Source: Verrucomicrobiota bacterium
GTDB lineage: Bacteria > Verrucomicrobiota > Kiritimatiellia > CAIVKH01
NCBI GenBank assembly: GCA_024233345.1
Contig: JACKPT010000005.1
Span: 163,046 to 227,045, forward strand
DNA: 64,000 bases
Direction: 5' to 3'
Made by a program: the position numbers and the translations under genes. Shown piece by piece: positions 8,433 to 17,423 of the stretch. Numbering within the stretch: the first letter of the stretch is position 1; every line of letters begins with the position of its first letter. The notes beneath the pieces are model-generated. The model was not told where the DNA came from, searched no databases, and saw only the letters and a program-made list of their open reading frames with translations.

Positions 8433-10166
8433 TCACCCTTTCATACCGGTCAGGGTCACGCCCTGGATGAAGTATTTCTGGGCAAAGAAGAAAATGATCA
8501 CCACCGGCAAAGTCATCAGGAAGCTGCCGGCCATCATCATCCCGAAGTTACCGCCTTCCTGGACATTGAGGGCATAGAGTCCGAGGGAAAGAGGGTAGAG
8601 GCGTTGGTCGCTCAGGTAGATCAAGGGGCCCATGAAATCGTTCCAGACCGCCATGAAGGTAAAGATGGCGATACAGGCGAGGGTGGGTTTGATCAGAGGC
8701 ATGATCACATGCCAGTAGACCTGAAGGAAATTGCAACCATCGATGCGGGCGGCGTCCTCAAGGTCGCGCGGAATCCCCTTCATGAACTGGCGGAGAAGAA
8801 AGATATTAAAGGCATTGCCGAAGAAGCTGATGACCCACAGGGGGTGGAGAGTGTTGTACCAACCGAGCCATTTGATGATCAGAAAATAGGGAATCATGGT
8901 GACTTGGGGGGGGATCATCAGGGTCGCCATCATCAGACCAAATGCGGCGTTGCGGCCGGGCCACTGGAGCCGGGCAAAGGAATAGGCGACAATCGAACAG
9001 GAAAAAATATTGCCGATGATGTTGAGGATCACCAGGAAGGCGCTGGTGGCGAAGTAGCGGACAAAGGGGATGTAGTTCAGGGCTCCGCGGTAGTTGCGAT
9101 TGGCCTTGGCCCACCAGGCCTGGAGCTGGCTGCTTGGGGTCATCACCACCTCAACCTTCACCTGGTTCGGCTGGTCCAGGTACTCCGGCCCCCGGTCGAT
9201 TTCCTGGTAGGGGTACCAGAGCTTCAGCTTGGTGGAATTGACCCCGTCGTCGGGTCCATACTCCTGCAGGGTGACGACCGTGGTCTGGAGGGTGCCGAGA
9301 TAAAGCGGGTAGGTGCTTTTGTAGCGAACCCCATTTTTTTCGACATAGAAATCGAGCCGGTGCCAGGAGTCATCGGGATGCACGGAAACCTGGATGCGAT
9401 GCAATCGTTCGGTCTGAAAGGGCAGGGTCAGAGTGCGGGAGAGGCGAATCGGGGCGGGGTCTTCCCCAAAGTGATAATTGAGCCGTGCCTGCTCGAAGAC
9501 ATCGCCCTCCACCGCCGAAAATGAGGCTTCTTGGGACCCGCTTTCCAGCGTCCAGAACCGGGTCGGATCGGATTCGGTAAACATCTCTTTTTCCTGCAGG
9601 TCCACACTGCGGACGCGAACCGATCCGAAGGCAAGGAACCGGTAAACCTTGCGCAGGGTGTCCGCGATCAAGGCTTCATCCATATGGGCCAGAAGGGTGC
9701 GCCGCAGATCCGGGTCGGGCAGATCCCAGGTGGATATGGGGAGTGTATCGCGAAGTTTCAGAAGCACCCCCTGAGCGAGTAGTTCGGCGGCCTCGGTGGG
9801 GTCGACCTGTACGCCCGCAGGAAGGGGGAGGGTCCGTTGCTGCAGATCTTCGGTGATCCAGGCACGGAGTTTGGCCGCCTGGTCTCCCTTGGAGGTTTTG
9901 AAGTAGCGGGCATCGAGGTAGGGGGATTGCTGGGCGGGAATCGGCCGCATGGGAAGGAAGGAGATACCCTCGCCAAACATTTCCCGATCGACCTTGATAC
10001 TGGTCCCGATCATCCACAGGAACGGAATGGAAAAGATGGCGGATCCCCCGACCAGCAGCCCATAAAGAAAAAGGGTACGGGCCATGGCCAAGCAGCACCG
10101 TGCCCTTCGCACCTGCTTGGCGTGGGCTTCCTGAATCGGAATCTCATGGATCGGGGTCAGTGCCAT
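8433..10166 (-). CDS. Carbohydrate ABC permease (MalG/UgpE type) with large loop insertion
   Basis: 577 residues, about twice the family length of 270-300. First membrane helix at about 31-57; the remaining five helices start near residue 368. The EAA loop for the ATPase is EDAARIDGCNFLQVYWHVIMP (about 470-490), as in MalG-type permeases. Roughly residues 58-363 form an extra domain placed, by topology, outside the membrane in the first periplasmic loop. Its second half looks beta-rich and could bind carbohydrate, but no motif proves that. Three bases separate it from the binding protein-permease fusion upstream. No ATPase gene is nearby; a shared MsmX-like ATPase is likely. Confidence 0.88.
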   Translation of the reverse strand: MALTPIHEIPIQEAHAKQVRRARCCLAMARTLFLYGLLVGGSAIFSIPFLWMIGTSIKVDREMFGEGISFLPMRPIPAQQSPYLDARYFKTSKGDQAAKLRAWITEDLQQRTLPLPAGVQVDPTEAAELLAQGVLLKLRDTLPISTWDLPDPDLRRTLLAHMDEALIADTLRKVYRFLAFGSVRVRSVDLQEKEMFTESDPTRFWTLESGSQEASFSAVEGDVFEQARLNYHFGEDPAPIRLSRTLTLPFQTERLHRIQVSVHPDDSWHRLDFYVEKNGVRYKSTYPLYLGTLQTTVVTLQEYGPDDGVNSTKLKLWYPYQEIDRGPEYLDQPNQVKVEVVMTPSSQLQAWWAKANRNYRGALNYIPFVRYFATSAFLVILNIIGNIFSCSIVAYSFARLQWPGRNAAFGLMMATLMIPPQVTMIPYFLIIKWLGWYNTLHPLWVISFFGNAFNIFLLRQFMKGIPRDLEDAARIDGCNFLQVYWHVIMPLIKPTLACIAIFTFMAVWNDFMGPLIYLSDQRLYPLSLGLYALNVQEGGNFGMMMAGSFLMTLPVVIIFFFAQKYFIQGVTLTGMKG

Positions 10167-10169
10167 GGA

Positions 10170-12830
10170 TCAGCCCTCATCCTCGTAATGGACCCACCGG
10201 CGCGACATGCGCATCTGCAATGCGGTCAGCAGCAGAACAATCACAAACAGGAACCACGCCATCGCGGCGGCATACCCCATGTTCAGATAGCGGAAGGCAT
10301 TGTTGAATAAATGGTAGGCATAGAACAGGGTGGAGTTGATCGGTCCGCCTCCGGTCATGATGAAAGCCTGGGTGAAAATCTGGAAGGTGCCGATCAGTCC
10401 CATGACCAGGTTGAAGAAGATGTACGGGGTGAGCATGGGCAGGGTGACATAAATAAATTTCTGCCATGGCCCCGCGCCGTCGATGGCGGCAGCCTCGTAG
10501 TAGGTTTCACTGATGCCCTTGAGCCCGGCGATCCAGATGATCATGCCCCCTCCAGCGGTCCACAGTCCCATCAGGATGAGCGCCCATTTGCTGGTTTTAT
10601 GATCCTGCAGCCAGAGAGGGCCGTCGATGCCAAGGGTGGCCAGGAAGCCGTTGAGCAATCCGCTCTGGGGATTGAAGATCCAGATCCAGAGAATGCTGGC
10701 CGCGACCATGGGGACAATGCTGGGCAGATAGAAGAGGGTTCGCCAGAGCGCTACCCCTCTGACTTTCTGGGTCAGCAGGATAGCCATGCCGAGTCCTACC
10801 GCCATGCCGAGGGGCACCCCAATGATCATGAACAGGGTGTTGCCGAGGGATTTGAGAAAGAGTTCATCGCCGCCGGTGAACATGCGGACATAGTTGTCGA
10901 ACCCAGTGGCGATGGCGGGGTTGATGATGTCATAGCGGCAGAAGCTGATGACGATGGAAAAGAGCAAGGGGCCACCGATAAAGCAGACAAACCCGACCAG
11001 CCATGGCAGGGCGCAGATCACCCCGTCCTTCCACTGGGACCGGAAGTACGATCCCTTCTTGCCCTCGACCACCGCAGGGGCAGTTTTGTCTTCGCCGGTA
11101 ATCGCGTTGAAGATTCGCGAACCCAAACCCTGCTTGGCTCCGTCCCCCCGGGCCTGGCGGGGCGGGCGGGTATCGGCCCGGTAGACCCAAAACACTGCGG
11201 TCACAATCAAGGCGCCATAGAGGATGAAGAACCAGCTCCAGGTGGTGATGGGTTTCCCGGGAGGCGGATCCAGGGTTTCATGGAGGGCCTGTTGCACCTG
11301 GGCGGTGTAGTGATCGAGGGCTTCCTGGGGTGTGCGTTTGTGGTAGATGGCTTCTTCCATCGCCCATCGCTGGGCATTCCACAGCTTTTGGCCCACCGGG
11401 GTTACCGGACGGCAATAGGACTGCTCGAGCATGTCATTGTAGACCTTCATCACCGAACGGAACTTGGGTTCAATATCCGGGTTGGACGCGATGTAGTGAT
11501 CGTAGATCCATTCATTGTGTTCCCGGTTGGGAACCTGGCGGGGTATGAAGGGTCGGCCCTGGGCGCGGTAGGTGTATTGTTCCGAAGTGATCATGATCTC
11601 CAGCGCACGACGGCTGACCAGAAAGCGGATCAGTTCCCAGGCCGCTTGTTGGTTCTGGGCGGAGGAGGGAATCGCATAGGCCCATCCGCCCAACCAGGAA
11701 ATCGGTTCGCGCCCCTTGTCCAGCTCTCGTTGGGGCAGGGGGGGCGGTGCGGCACCGACATTCAGGTCCCGCCCATAACGGGCGAGAGATGACATTACCC
11801 AGACCCCGTCGATTTTCATCGCGACCTTGCCCATGATGAACGGATCGAGGGCATCGCGTTGGAAGGTGCTTTGGAAACCATCCACTTCCTTGGCGCCTCC
11901 GAGGCGGTCATAGACCCTGGTCACATAGTCGAGCGCATAGACAACATTGGAGTCATTGAGGGTACAGGTCAGCCCGTCCTCGCTCATGAATTGCGCGCCG
12001 GCCATCCATCCGTACATGTACAGGAAGGTATTACCATAGTTGGGAATAAACCCGACCCGGCTCAAATTACCCCGGTCATCCCGTTCGGTCATCGCGACCG
12101 CCATCGCCTCCAGTTCTTCCCATGACCGGGGCGGTTGGGCTTCCCCCAGGGCATTGGTATAGCCATAACGGATGAGCATATCCTTGTTATAGAGCAGCAC
12201 CCGGTTGTCGGCGTTGTTGGGAATCCCATAAATCCCGGAGGTTCCGGTCACCGGATCGCGGTAGTTGATTTCCTCCCAGGCTCCGGGGAAATAGTTCGTG
12301 GGTTCAACCGGGGTCACATCGGCCAGCGCGGCGGCTCCCTCGGCTCGGGGCGGCTCCGGCAGCGCTCCCGGCCAGGGGGGGAGGGCATTGGTATCGCCAA
12401 TCCGCGCGCTGGTCCAGTCATCCCACATCGCGCGATCCCGCTCCATGAAATCATCGAGCGGGGTGAACGCCCCCTTGGCGGACCACTCACTGATGGCAAA
12501 CCGGTCAAAAAAGATCACATCGGGCGGATCGCCCCCGGCGAGGCTGAGCAGGAACCGGGTCGGATCCTCGACCTGGTCCCGGGAGGCGTGCTGACCGGCC
12601 ACGACCCGGATGATCGGGTAGGCGGGATCGATGCGGTGCCGCTCCCGGGTCAGGTATTCAAATTCCCTGACCGCCGCCTCCATCGCGTCGCGAATCGGAC
12701 CTTCCGGCGCCATGTAGCGAATCTCAATCGCCCCATTGCTGGTGGTTTGACGCGATGCGGAAGGGGCCAGCCACCACAAGAGGGTCAGGACCACCGCACA
12801 CCATCCCAGAAACTTCAGCCGATCGAGCAT
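10170..12830 (-). CDS. ABC solute-binding protein fused to MalF-type permease
   Basis: 886 residues. A signal-anchor helix (about 6-24) is followed by a family 1 extracellular solute-binding domain (about 35-515; note the GIYGIPNNADNRVLLYNK and SWLGGWAYAIP segments). A membrane helix comes next (about 532-552), then a basic cytoplasmic linker and a six-helix MalF-type permease (about 604-875) with the EAA loop YYEAAAIDGAGPWQKFIYVTLP. Counting helices puts the binding domain outside and the EAA loop inside, so the fusion is topologically sound. Predicted to import a sugar or oligosaccharide with the 8433 permease. Binding protein and permease are normally separate chains. Confidence 0.92.
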   Translation of the reverse strand: MLDRLKFLGWCAVVLTLLWWLAPSASRQTTSNGAIEIRYMAPEGPIRDAMEAAVREFEYLTRERHRIDPAYPIIRVVAGQHASRDQVEDPTRFLLSLAGGDPPDVIFFDRFAISEWSAKGAFTPLDDFMERDRAMWDDWTSARIGDTNALPPWPGALPEPPRAEGAAALADVTPVEPTNYFPGAWEEINYRDPVTGTSGIYGIPNNADNRVLLYNKDMLIRYGYTNALGEAQPPRSWEELEAMAVAMTERDDRGNLSRVGFIPNYGNTFLYMYGWMAGAQFMSEDGLTCTLNDSNVVYALDYVTRVYDRLGGAKEVDGFQSTFQRDALDPFIMGKVAMKIDGVWVMSSLARYGRDLNVGAAPPPLPQRELDKGREPISWLGGWAYAIPSSAQNQQAAWELIRFLVSRRALEIMITSEQYTYRAQGRPFIPRQVPNREHNEWIYDHYIASNPDIEPKFRSVMKVYNDMLEQSYCRPVTPVGQKLWNAQRWAMEEAIYHKRTPQEALDHYTAQVQQALHETLDPPPGKPITTWSWFFILYGALIVTAVFWVYRADTRPPRQARGDGAKQGLGSRIFNAITGEDKTAPAVVEGKKGSYFRSQWKDGVICALPWLVGFVCFIGGPLLFSIVISFCRYDIINPAIATGFDNYVRMFTGGDELFLKSLGNTLFMIIGVPLGMAVGLGMAILLTQKVRGVALWRTLFYLPSIVPMVAASILWIWIFNPQSGLLNGFLATLGIDGPLWLQDHKTSKWALILMGLWTAGGGMIIWIAGLKGISETYYEAAAIDGAGPWQKFIYVTLPMLTPYIFFNLVMGLIGTFQIFTQAFIMTGGGPINSTLFYAYHLFNNAFRYLNMGYAAAMAWFLFVIVLLLTALQMRMSRRWVHYEDEG

Positions 12831-13030
12831 TGAACGTTCATTCTGCTAGGAAACCCAGCGTTTGCCAAGATGGAAGGGTCGCGTTCCCAAAGTTTTCTCA
12901 ATCCCCGGCGGTCGGTTGTCCGCGCATCCGGATCGGTAATTTAATCTTTCCCCTGCGCTCAGTTTCGGTAGGTTGAAACCCGGTCATCGGTGGCCAGCAT
13001 GCAGGATAGTCATCAGCAAAGGAACAGATC

Positions 13031-13450
13031 ATGATTCAGGATGGACAACAGGTCAAGGTGCACTACACGGGTACGCTCGATGATGGATCGCAGTTCGATT
13101 CCTCGGAGGGACGGGATCCACTCTCGTTCGCAATTGGCGGCGGTCAGGTGATTCCCGGATTCGAGGCGGCGGTGAAGGAAATGGCGGTCGGGGAGACCAA
13201 AAGTGTTACCATCCCCTGTGCCGAGGCCTATGGCGCGGTGCGCCCCGAAATGATTGCCACCATTCCAGCGGCCGATTTTCCGGACACCATCACCCCGGAG
13301 GTGGGCATGATCTTGCAGATGCAGACCGAGCAGGGGCCGCTCCCGCTGACGGTGCGGGAGATCACCGACGACGGGGTCACCGTCGATGGCAATCATCCCC
13401 TCGCCGGAAAGGATCTGACCTTTGCCCTGACCCTGGTTGAAGTCGGCTGA
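13031..13450 (+). CDS. FKBP-type peptidyl-prolyl isomerase, SlyD-like
   Basis: 139 residues, no signal peptide. The FKBP core begins VKVHYTGTLDDGSQFDSS and includes GGGQVIPGFEAAV. An insert-in-flap region (about 70-118) and the VDGNHPLAGKDLTF segment are typical of SlyD-like isomerases. The histidine-rich nickel-binding tail of Escherichia coli SlyD is missing. Catalyses cis-trans isomerisation of proline bonds and acts as a chaperone in the cytoplasm. The ATG follows AAAGGAACAG. Divergent from the ABC importer across a 200-base gap that must hold both promoters. Confidence 0.93.
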   Translation: MIQDGQQVKVHYTGTLDDGSQFDSSEGRDPLSFAIGGGQVIPGFEAAVKEMAVGETKSVTIPCAEAYGAVRPEMIATIPAADFPDTITPEVGMILQMQTEQGPLPLTVREITDDGVTVDGNHPLAGKDLTFALTLVEVG

Positions 13451-13465
13451 CCGACAGCATGCGAA

Positions 13466-15355
13466 TCAGGGAACCTGCACCTTGACCCGGTAGTGGCGCT
13501 GCAGAGGCGCGGTGGCCGGGTTGGTCAGGGTTAGGATGCCGCCATTGCCCAGCAGCCCGATCTGGGATGGATGACTGCTCCAGGTGGCATTGGTGGGGTG
13601 ATCCACGTACTCCAGGGTATAGGCCCGGATGCTTGAAGCGGGGAAGGATACCGTATCCCCATTTTCCGGTCCCGGATAGCTGACCAGGAAATAATCATTG
13701 CTGTTGCCGGGGTTGGTATCGGCGAGATACTCGGCCAGGTTGGAATCCCCATCCAGATCGGTATCCACTGCTGCGTCATTGGTAGTGCTGTTCAGACCGT
13801 TTTCATTTTCCCAGAGGTCGGCCATGCCATCCATGTCCGCATCGGTATCCCAACTCCCGACAATCGACAGGTTGTTAAAGAAGGTGTCATTTTCCTCTGC
13901 ATTCCGGTCGAACAGCCCGATATAGGCTAGCGGGGTGCCGGGGTTCAGCGACCGGTTGTTGAAACTGACCGACTGCGGATTGCTTCCCAGTTGGGTCATC
14001 ACCAGTGAGTAGGTTGTGGTGCTGGTCACGGTGAAGGTGACCCGGATGCCGTCGGTGGTGTAGGGGAGCCCGGTGTCAAATCCGGAGGGATTCGACAGGT
14101 CATAGACCTGGTAATTGGAAAATCCGCCCCGGAAGCCGCAGGCAAACGATGCATTGTTCAGTGACGCAAAGGCATTGAATGGATCGGGATCAAACTGCAG
14201 CGGTGGTGCATAGGTGCGGAGGGCAAAGCCCACAAATCCACCGGTGCGGGGTTGGACATTTGCGTTCAAGGAACCGCCCTGCACCCCGCCATGCTCGAAG
14301 TCGATACTGAGGGTTTCGCCAACTGCCAGGGGTGTGGTCAGGCTGCGATAGGCAGCGGCGATCTGGATATTGTCATCGCCGGTGGAACCCTCGTTGGCAT
14401 ACATCGCCCACGCCTTCGGCGGCACCCCGGAAGTGGAGCAATTCAGATCGTCATTATCGGCGACCAATGGATCGTTGACTGCGAGGAATTGACCGGCGGC
14501 TTCGCCAGCGTTTTCGATCGAATTCAGGAAAATCCACGGCCCGAATCCGGTGCCACCATTGGAGCCATCGGCCCAGCCGGATGCGTAGGCGGAATCGGAA
14601 GCATGATCGGAAGCCCGGACCGGAGCGGGGAGGTCATACAGGATTTCCGCCTGGTTGAAAAAGGCATCATAGTCGGGACCGAGCCCGGCGTTATCGTTGT
14701 AGAGGGACACCCCGAGAATGGGATCGGCATCGCTGAGGGTGCCGGAAAAGGTGTGACGGACACCATCCGCCAGTGTGATCACCTGCAGGGTGAAGTTGGT
14801 CGGCCCGGTCAGGGTGAATTGTAGTTCCAGTCCGGCATCGGTATAAGGGATTCCGCTATCCGCGACCCCAAACAGGGAGCCGGCATCACGGAACTGATAA
14901 TTTGCCAGACCGCCGGCAAAATAAAAGTCCCACTGAATCGCCGAGGCATCCATGGCATCAAGCAGACGCACCCCGACTTTACCGCCCGCGCCGACAAATC
15001 CGTTATCCATCCGTACCTTGAAGGACTGTCCCTGGTTCAGCCAGCCATTGAACGGACGCAGGGCATTGATTCGACCCCCGCTGTTTCCAAACAGAGCCCA
15101 GGCCTTGTTGCCGGTATCAATCCCCCCCTGATCAAAGCCATTGCTGACTGAGGTTCCGGCAAAACTACCCGCAGTGCCCACGGTGGAAAAGGTCCACGCG
15201 CCACCCCAGCCGGAGCCGCCATTGTTTCCCGCGACCCAACCGCCCGCATAGGCTGTGTCCGCCGCCGTGTCCGTCGCCAGGCCCGCGCCCAAACTGCTTA
15301 ACGGCCCAAATCCAGCCAAAATCGTTCCAACTATCCACCATTTGATCTGTTTCAT
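13466..15355 (-). CDS. Large secreted protein with duplicated module and calcium-type repeats
   Basis: 629 residues with a signal peptide (about 1-24). Two copies of a module, beginning DTAADTAYAGGWVAGNNGGSG and SDHASDSAYASGWADGSNGG (about 30 and 250), each followed by a beta-sandwich-like stretch. Near residue 510 there are thrombospondin type 3-like, calcium-binding acidic repeats (DTDADMDGMADLWEN and DTDLDGDSNLAEYLADTNP). A short C-terminal beta region follows, without PEP-CTERM or T9SS tail. Function unknown. The layout is typical of secreted or surface proteins of Verrucomicrobiota and Kiritimatiellota. Convergent with the FKBP gene. Confidence 0.82.
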   Translation of the reverse strand: MKQIKWWIVGTILAGFGPLSSLGAGLATDTAADTAYAGGWVAGNNGGSGWGGAWTFSTVGTAGSFAGTSVSNGFDQGGIDTGNKAWALFGNSGGRINALRPFNGWLNQGQSFKVRMDNGFVGAGGKVGVRLLDAMDASAIQWDFYFAGGLANYQFRDAGSLFGVADSGIPYTDAGLELQFTLTGPTNFTLQVITLADGVRHTFSGTLSDADPILGVSLYNDNAGLGPDYDAFFNQAEILYDLPAPVRASDHASDSAYASGWADGSNGGTGFGPWIFLNSIENAGEAAGQFLAVNDPLVADNDDLNCSTSGVPPKAWAMYANEGSTGDDNIQIAAAYRSLTTPLAVGETLSIDFEHGGVQGGSLNANVQPRTGGFVGFALRTYAPPLQFDPDPFNAFASLNNASFACGFRGGFSNYQVYDLSNPSGFDTGLPYTTDGIRVTFTVTSTTTYSLVMTQLGSNPQSVSFNNRSLNPGTPLAYIGLFDRNAEENDTFFNNLSIVGSWDTDADMDGMADLWENENGLNSTTNDAAVDTDLDGDSNLAEYLADTNPGNSNDYFLVSYPGPENGDTVSFPASSIRAYTLEYVDHPTNATWSSHPSQIGLLGNGGILTLTNPATAPLQRHYRVKVQVP

Positions 15356-15456
15356 TGTCTATTCCCCCTGAATTAGTCAAACGTTTAACCTAGTGGCGAT
15401 TGAGTGGTCTGTGCAATACATTTTTGTAAGAAAATACAAGGCCTTGCTGGAGAGGG

Positions 15457-15819
15457 CTATCGGCGGGCGGCGACCTGCCGATGGCCCCGGATTACGTCCA
15501 CTACGTTGGCCACATAGATGAACATCACGACTCCGAATGGGCCGAGCAGCGACCGGAAATCCGGAATTTCCTCCGGAGCAGGTGCGACACCGTGAAGGGC
15601 TTCTCGGACAATAGGTATGAATTCCAGAAAGAACCGGGCCATCACGATGCCGAACAGTAGAAACAACAGGAGGAACCCAGTCATGTAGATGATGCCTGCC
15701 GTTTTTCTTCCCTGCTGTAGTTGCCCAAGGCCCGGCAGCACGACCGCCGAATAAAACAGACAGAGCTTGAGACCCGGTTGAGAATGGTCCGGCGGCGGGA
15801 CTGGTTGCTCCTTTTGCAT
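15457..15819 (-). CDS. Small multi-pass membrane protein, TM2-like
   Basis: 120 residues with three likely membrane segments (about 19-35, 43-65, 92-109). The stretch PGLGQLQQGRKTAGIIY resembles the glycine-rich start of TM2-domain and related membrane proteins. No catalytic motif. Its ATG overlaps the miaB TGA by one base (TGATG), so it is translationally coupled to miaB. Function unknown; co-occurrence with miaB may be only operonic. Confidence 0.75.
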   Translation of the reverse strand: MQKEQPVPPPDHSQPGLKLCLFYSAVVLPGLGQLQQGRKTAGIIYMTGFLLLFLLFGIVMARFFLEFIPIVREALHGVAPAPEEIPDFRSLLGPFGVVMFIYVANVVDVIRGHRQVAARR

Positions 15820-17228
15820 CAGACCGCGAACGCCTCCGCAGGTTGTCTTTCGCGATCAAGCAAGTCGACGGGCCGCCCCAGCAGATTAAACGGGCCGGTC
15901 CAGTCCACAAAAACCTCGACCAGCTTGCCGTGCAGATTGCGGGTGTCGTCAGCGATCATCACCGGCTTGGCGTGGGGGGTCCGGCCGTGCCACTGGCCCT
16001 TGACCTGATTTTCCACCAGTACCTCGACCACGGTACCCTGCAAGGCCCGGTTTTTCTCCTCGAGAATCTTTCGCTGCAACTGTTCCAACAATACCCACCG
16101 GCGGGATTTTTCTTCATGCGGAACATCATCTTTCATTTTCCGGGCGGCAATGGTCTTGGGGCGCACCGAATATTTGGCGAGATGAATCTTGTCCAACCGC
16201 AGATCGTTCAGCAGGTGCCAGGTGTCCATGAACTGGGCCTCGGTTTCACCGGGAAAGCCGACAATAATATCGGTATGGATCGCGGCATCCGGGATGATGG
16301 ATCGAATTTTTTCCACCAGAGCCCGGTACTGCTCCTGGGTATAGCCTCGCCGCATGTTCTCCAGTACCTGATTGTTCCCTGCCTGGATCGGCACTTCGAT
16401 CTGGGGGCACACCTTCCCCACCTCCGCCACCGTTTCCAAAATGGAATCGGTCATATAGTTGGGATGACTGGTCAAAAACCGGATGCGCTCGATACCATCG
16501 ATCTGTGCGGTCTCCCGCAGCAGGTGACTGAGATTGGTGTCATCATGAAAATCAGTGCCATACCGGTCGACAATCTGTCCGAGCAGCATGATCTCCTTGA
16601 TGCCCTGCCGGGCAAGGGATTCGGTTTCCTGGAGGATCTCCGCCATCGGGCGGCTCCGCTCCGCTCCCCGGCGGTAGGGAATGACACAAAATGTGCAGGC
16701 GTGTGAACAACCGAGCACCACCGGCACGTTGGCGGTGATCGTGCGCCCGATGTCATCCTGGGGCAGGGGCAGGTCCTCATCCTGGATCGCTTCACGAATC
16801 GACCGCTCCCGCGCCTCCTGGTCCAGCAGCGCCTGCATCAACCCCTTTTGCTCAAGGAAGTCGAGCAGAGGCCGGGTTTCCGATGGGGGAAGAAAGACGT
16901 CCACATAGGGAAACTTTCGCTGCAAAGCGGGTGTTTCCTTCATTCCGACCATGCATCCCATCAGGCCGATCATGAGCCCGGGGTTGGATTCCTTGATCGA
17001 ACCGATCTGCCCGATTTTGCTGTAGGCCTTGTTTTCCGCCTGCTGCCGGACCACGCAGGTATTGATCACTACCAGATCCGCCTCCGCCGGATCCACCACC
17101 GGCGACCAACCGGAAAATTCCAATTGCTGGGCGAGACGGCGGGAATCCGCCTCATTCATCTGGCACCCGATTGTCCAGATGTGATAGCGCTTGCGACCCG
17201 CCGCCGGTTCTGTCATTTGCTGATTCAT
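15819..17228 (-). CDS. miaB: tRNA-2-methylthio-N6-dimethylallyladenosine synthase MiaB
   Basis: 469 residues. Adds the 2-methylthio group to N6-isopentenyladenosine at position 37 of tRNA. The N-terminal UPF0004 domain carries the auxiliary cluster cysteines C22, C58 and C92. The radical SAM domain has CSHACTFC (C174, C178, C181). A C-terminal TRAM domain runs from about 390. MiaB is favoured over other methylthiotransferases by sequence feel (GCQMNEADS, CVIPYRRG). Start at 17228 or the in-frame ATG at 17216; AAGGA sits 11 bases before the second, so either is possible. Confidence 0.93.
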   Translation of the reverse strand: MNQQMTEPAAGRKRYHIWTIGCQMNEADSRRLAQQLEFSGWSPVVDPAEADLVVINTCVVRQQAENKAYSKIGQIGSIKESNPGLMIGLMGCMVGMKETPALQRKFPYVDVFLPPSETRPLLDFLEQKGLMQALLDQEARERSIREAIQDEDLPLPQDDIGRTITANVPVVLGCSHACTFCVIPYRRGAERSRPMAEILQETESLARQGIKEIMLLGQIVDRYGTDFHDDTNLSHLLRETAQIDGIERIRFLTSHPNYMTDSILETVAEVGKVCPQIEVPIQAGNNQVLENMRRGYTQEQYRALVEKIRSIIPDAAIHTDIIVGFPGETEAQFMDTWHLLNDLRLDKIHLAKYSVRPKTIAARKMKDDVPHEEKSRRWVLLEQLQRKILEEKNRALQGTVVEVLVENQVKGQWHGRTPHAKPVMIADDTRNLHGKLVEVFVDWTGPFNLLGRPVDLLDRERQPAEAFAV

Positions 17229-17423
17229 CCTTGGCGGGTTAGTTAACCACCGAACCGCGGCCAATACAACCCCTCCATACAAGGTTACAGGACAACCAGA
17301 TGCTCTTGGCCCGCCCCGCGCATTGGGAAAGGGGAATGGATTGGTATCAAGCATCAGGGGTGTCAAGCGGCTCACGTTTGAGGTTTGACATCGGGGAACC
17401 CTCCATCCAAGCATACGGAACCG

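Noticed and set aside
10311..11792. 493-codon open frame on the plus strand
   Set aside because: Antisense shadow of the binding protein-permease fusion; low-complexity product, no ribosome site, no family. The same holds for 17970-19202, 58678-59760, 60901-61596, 61696-62745 and 48339-49529.
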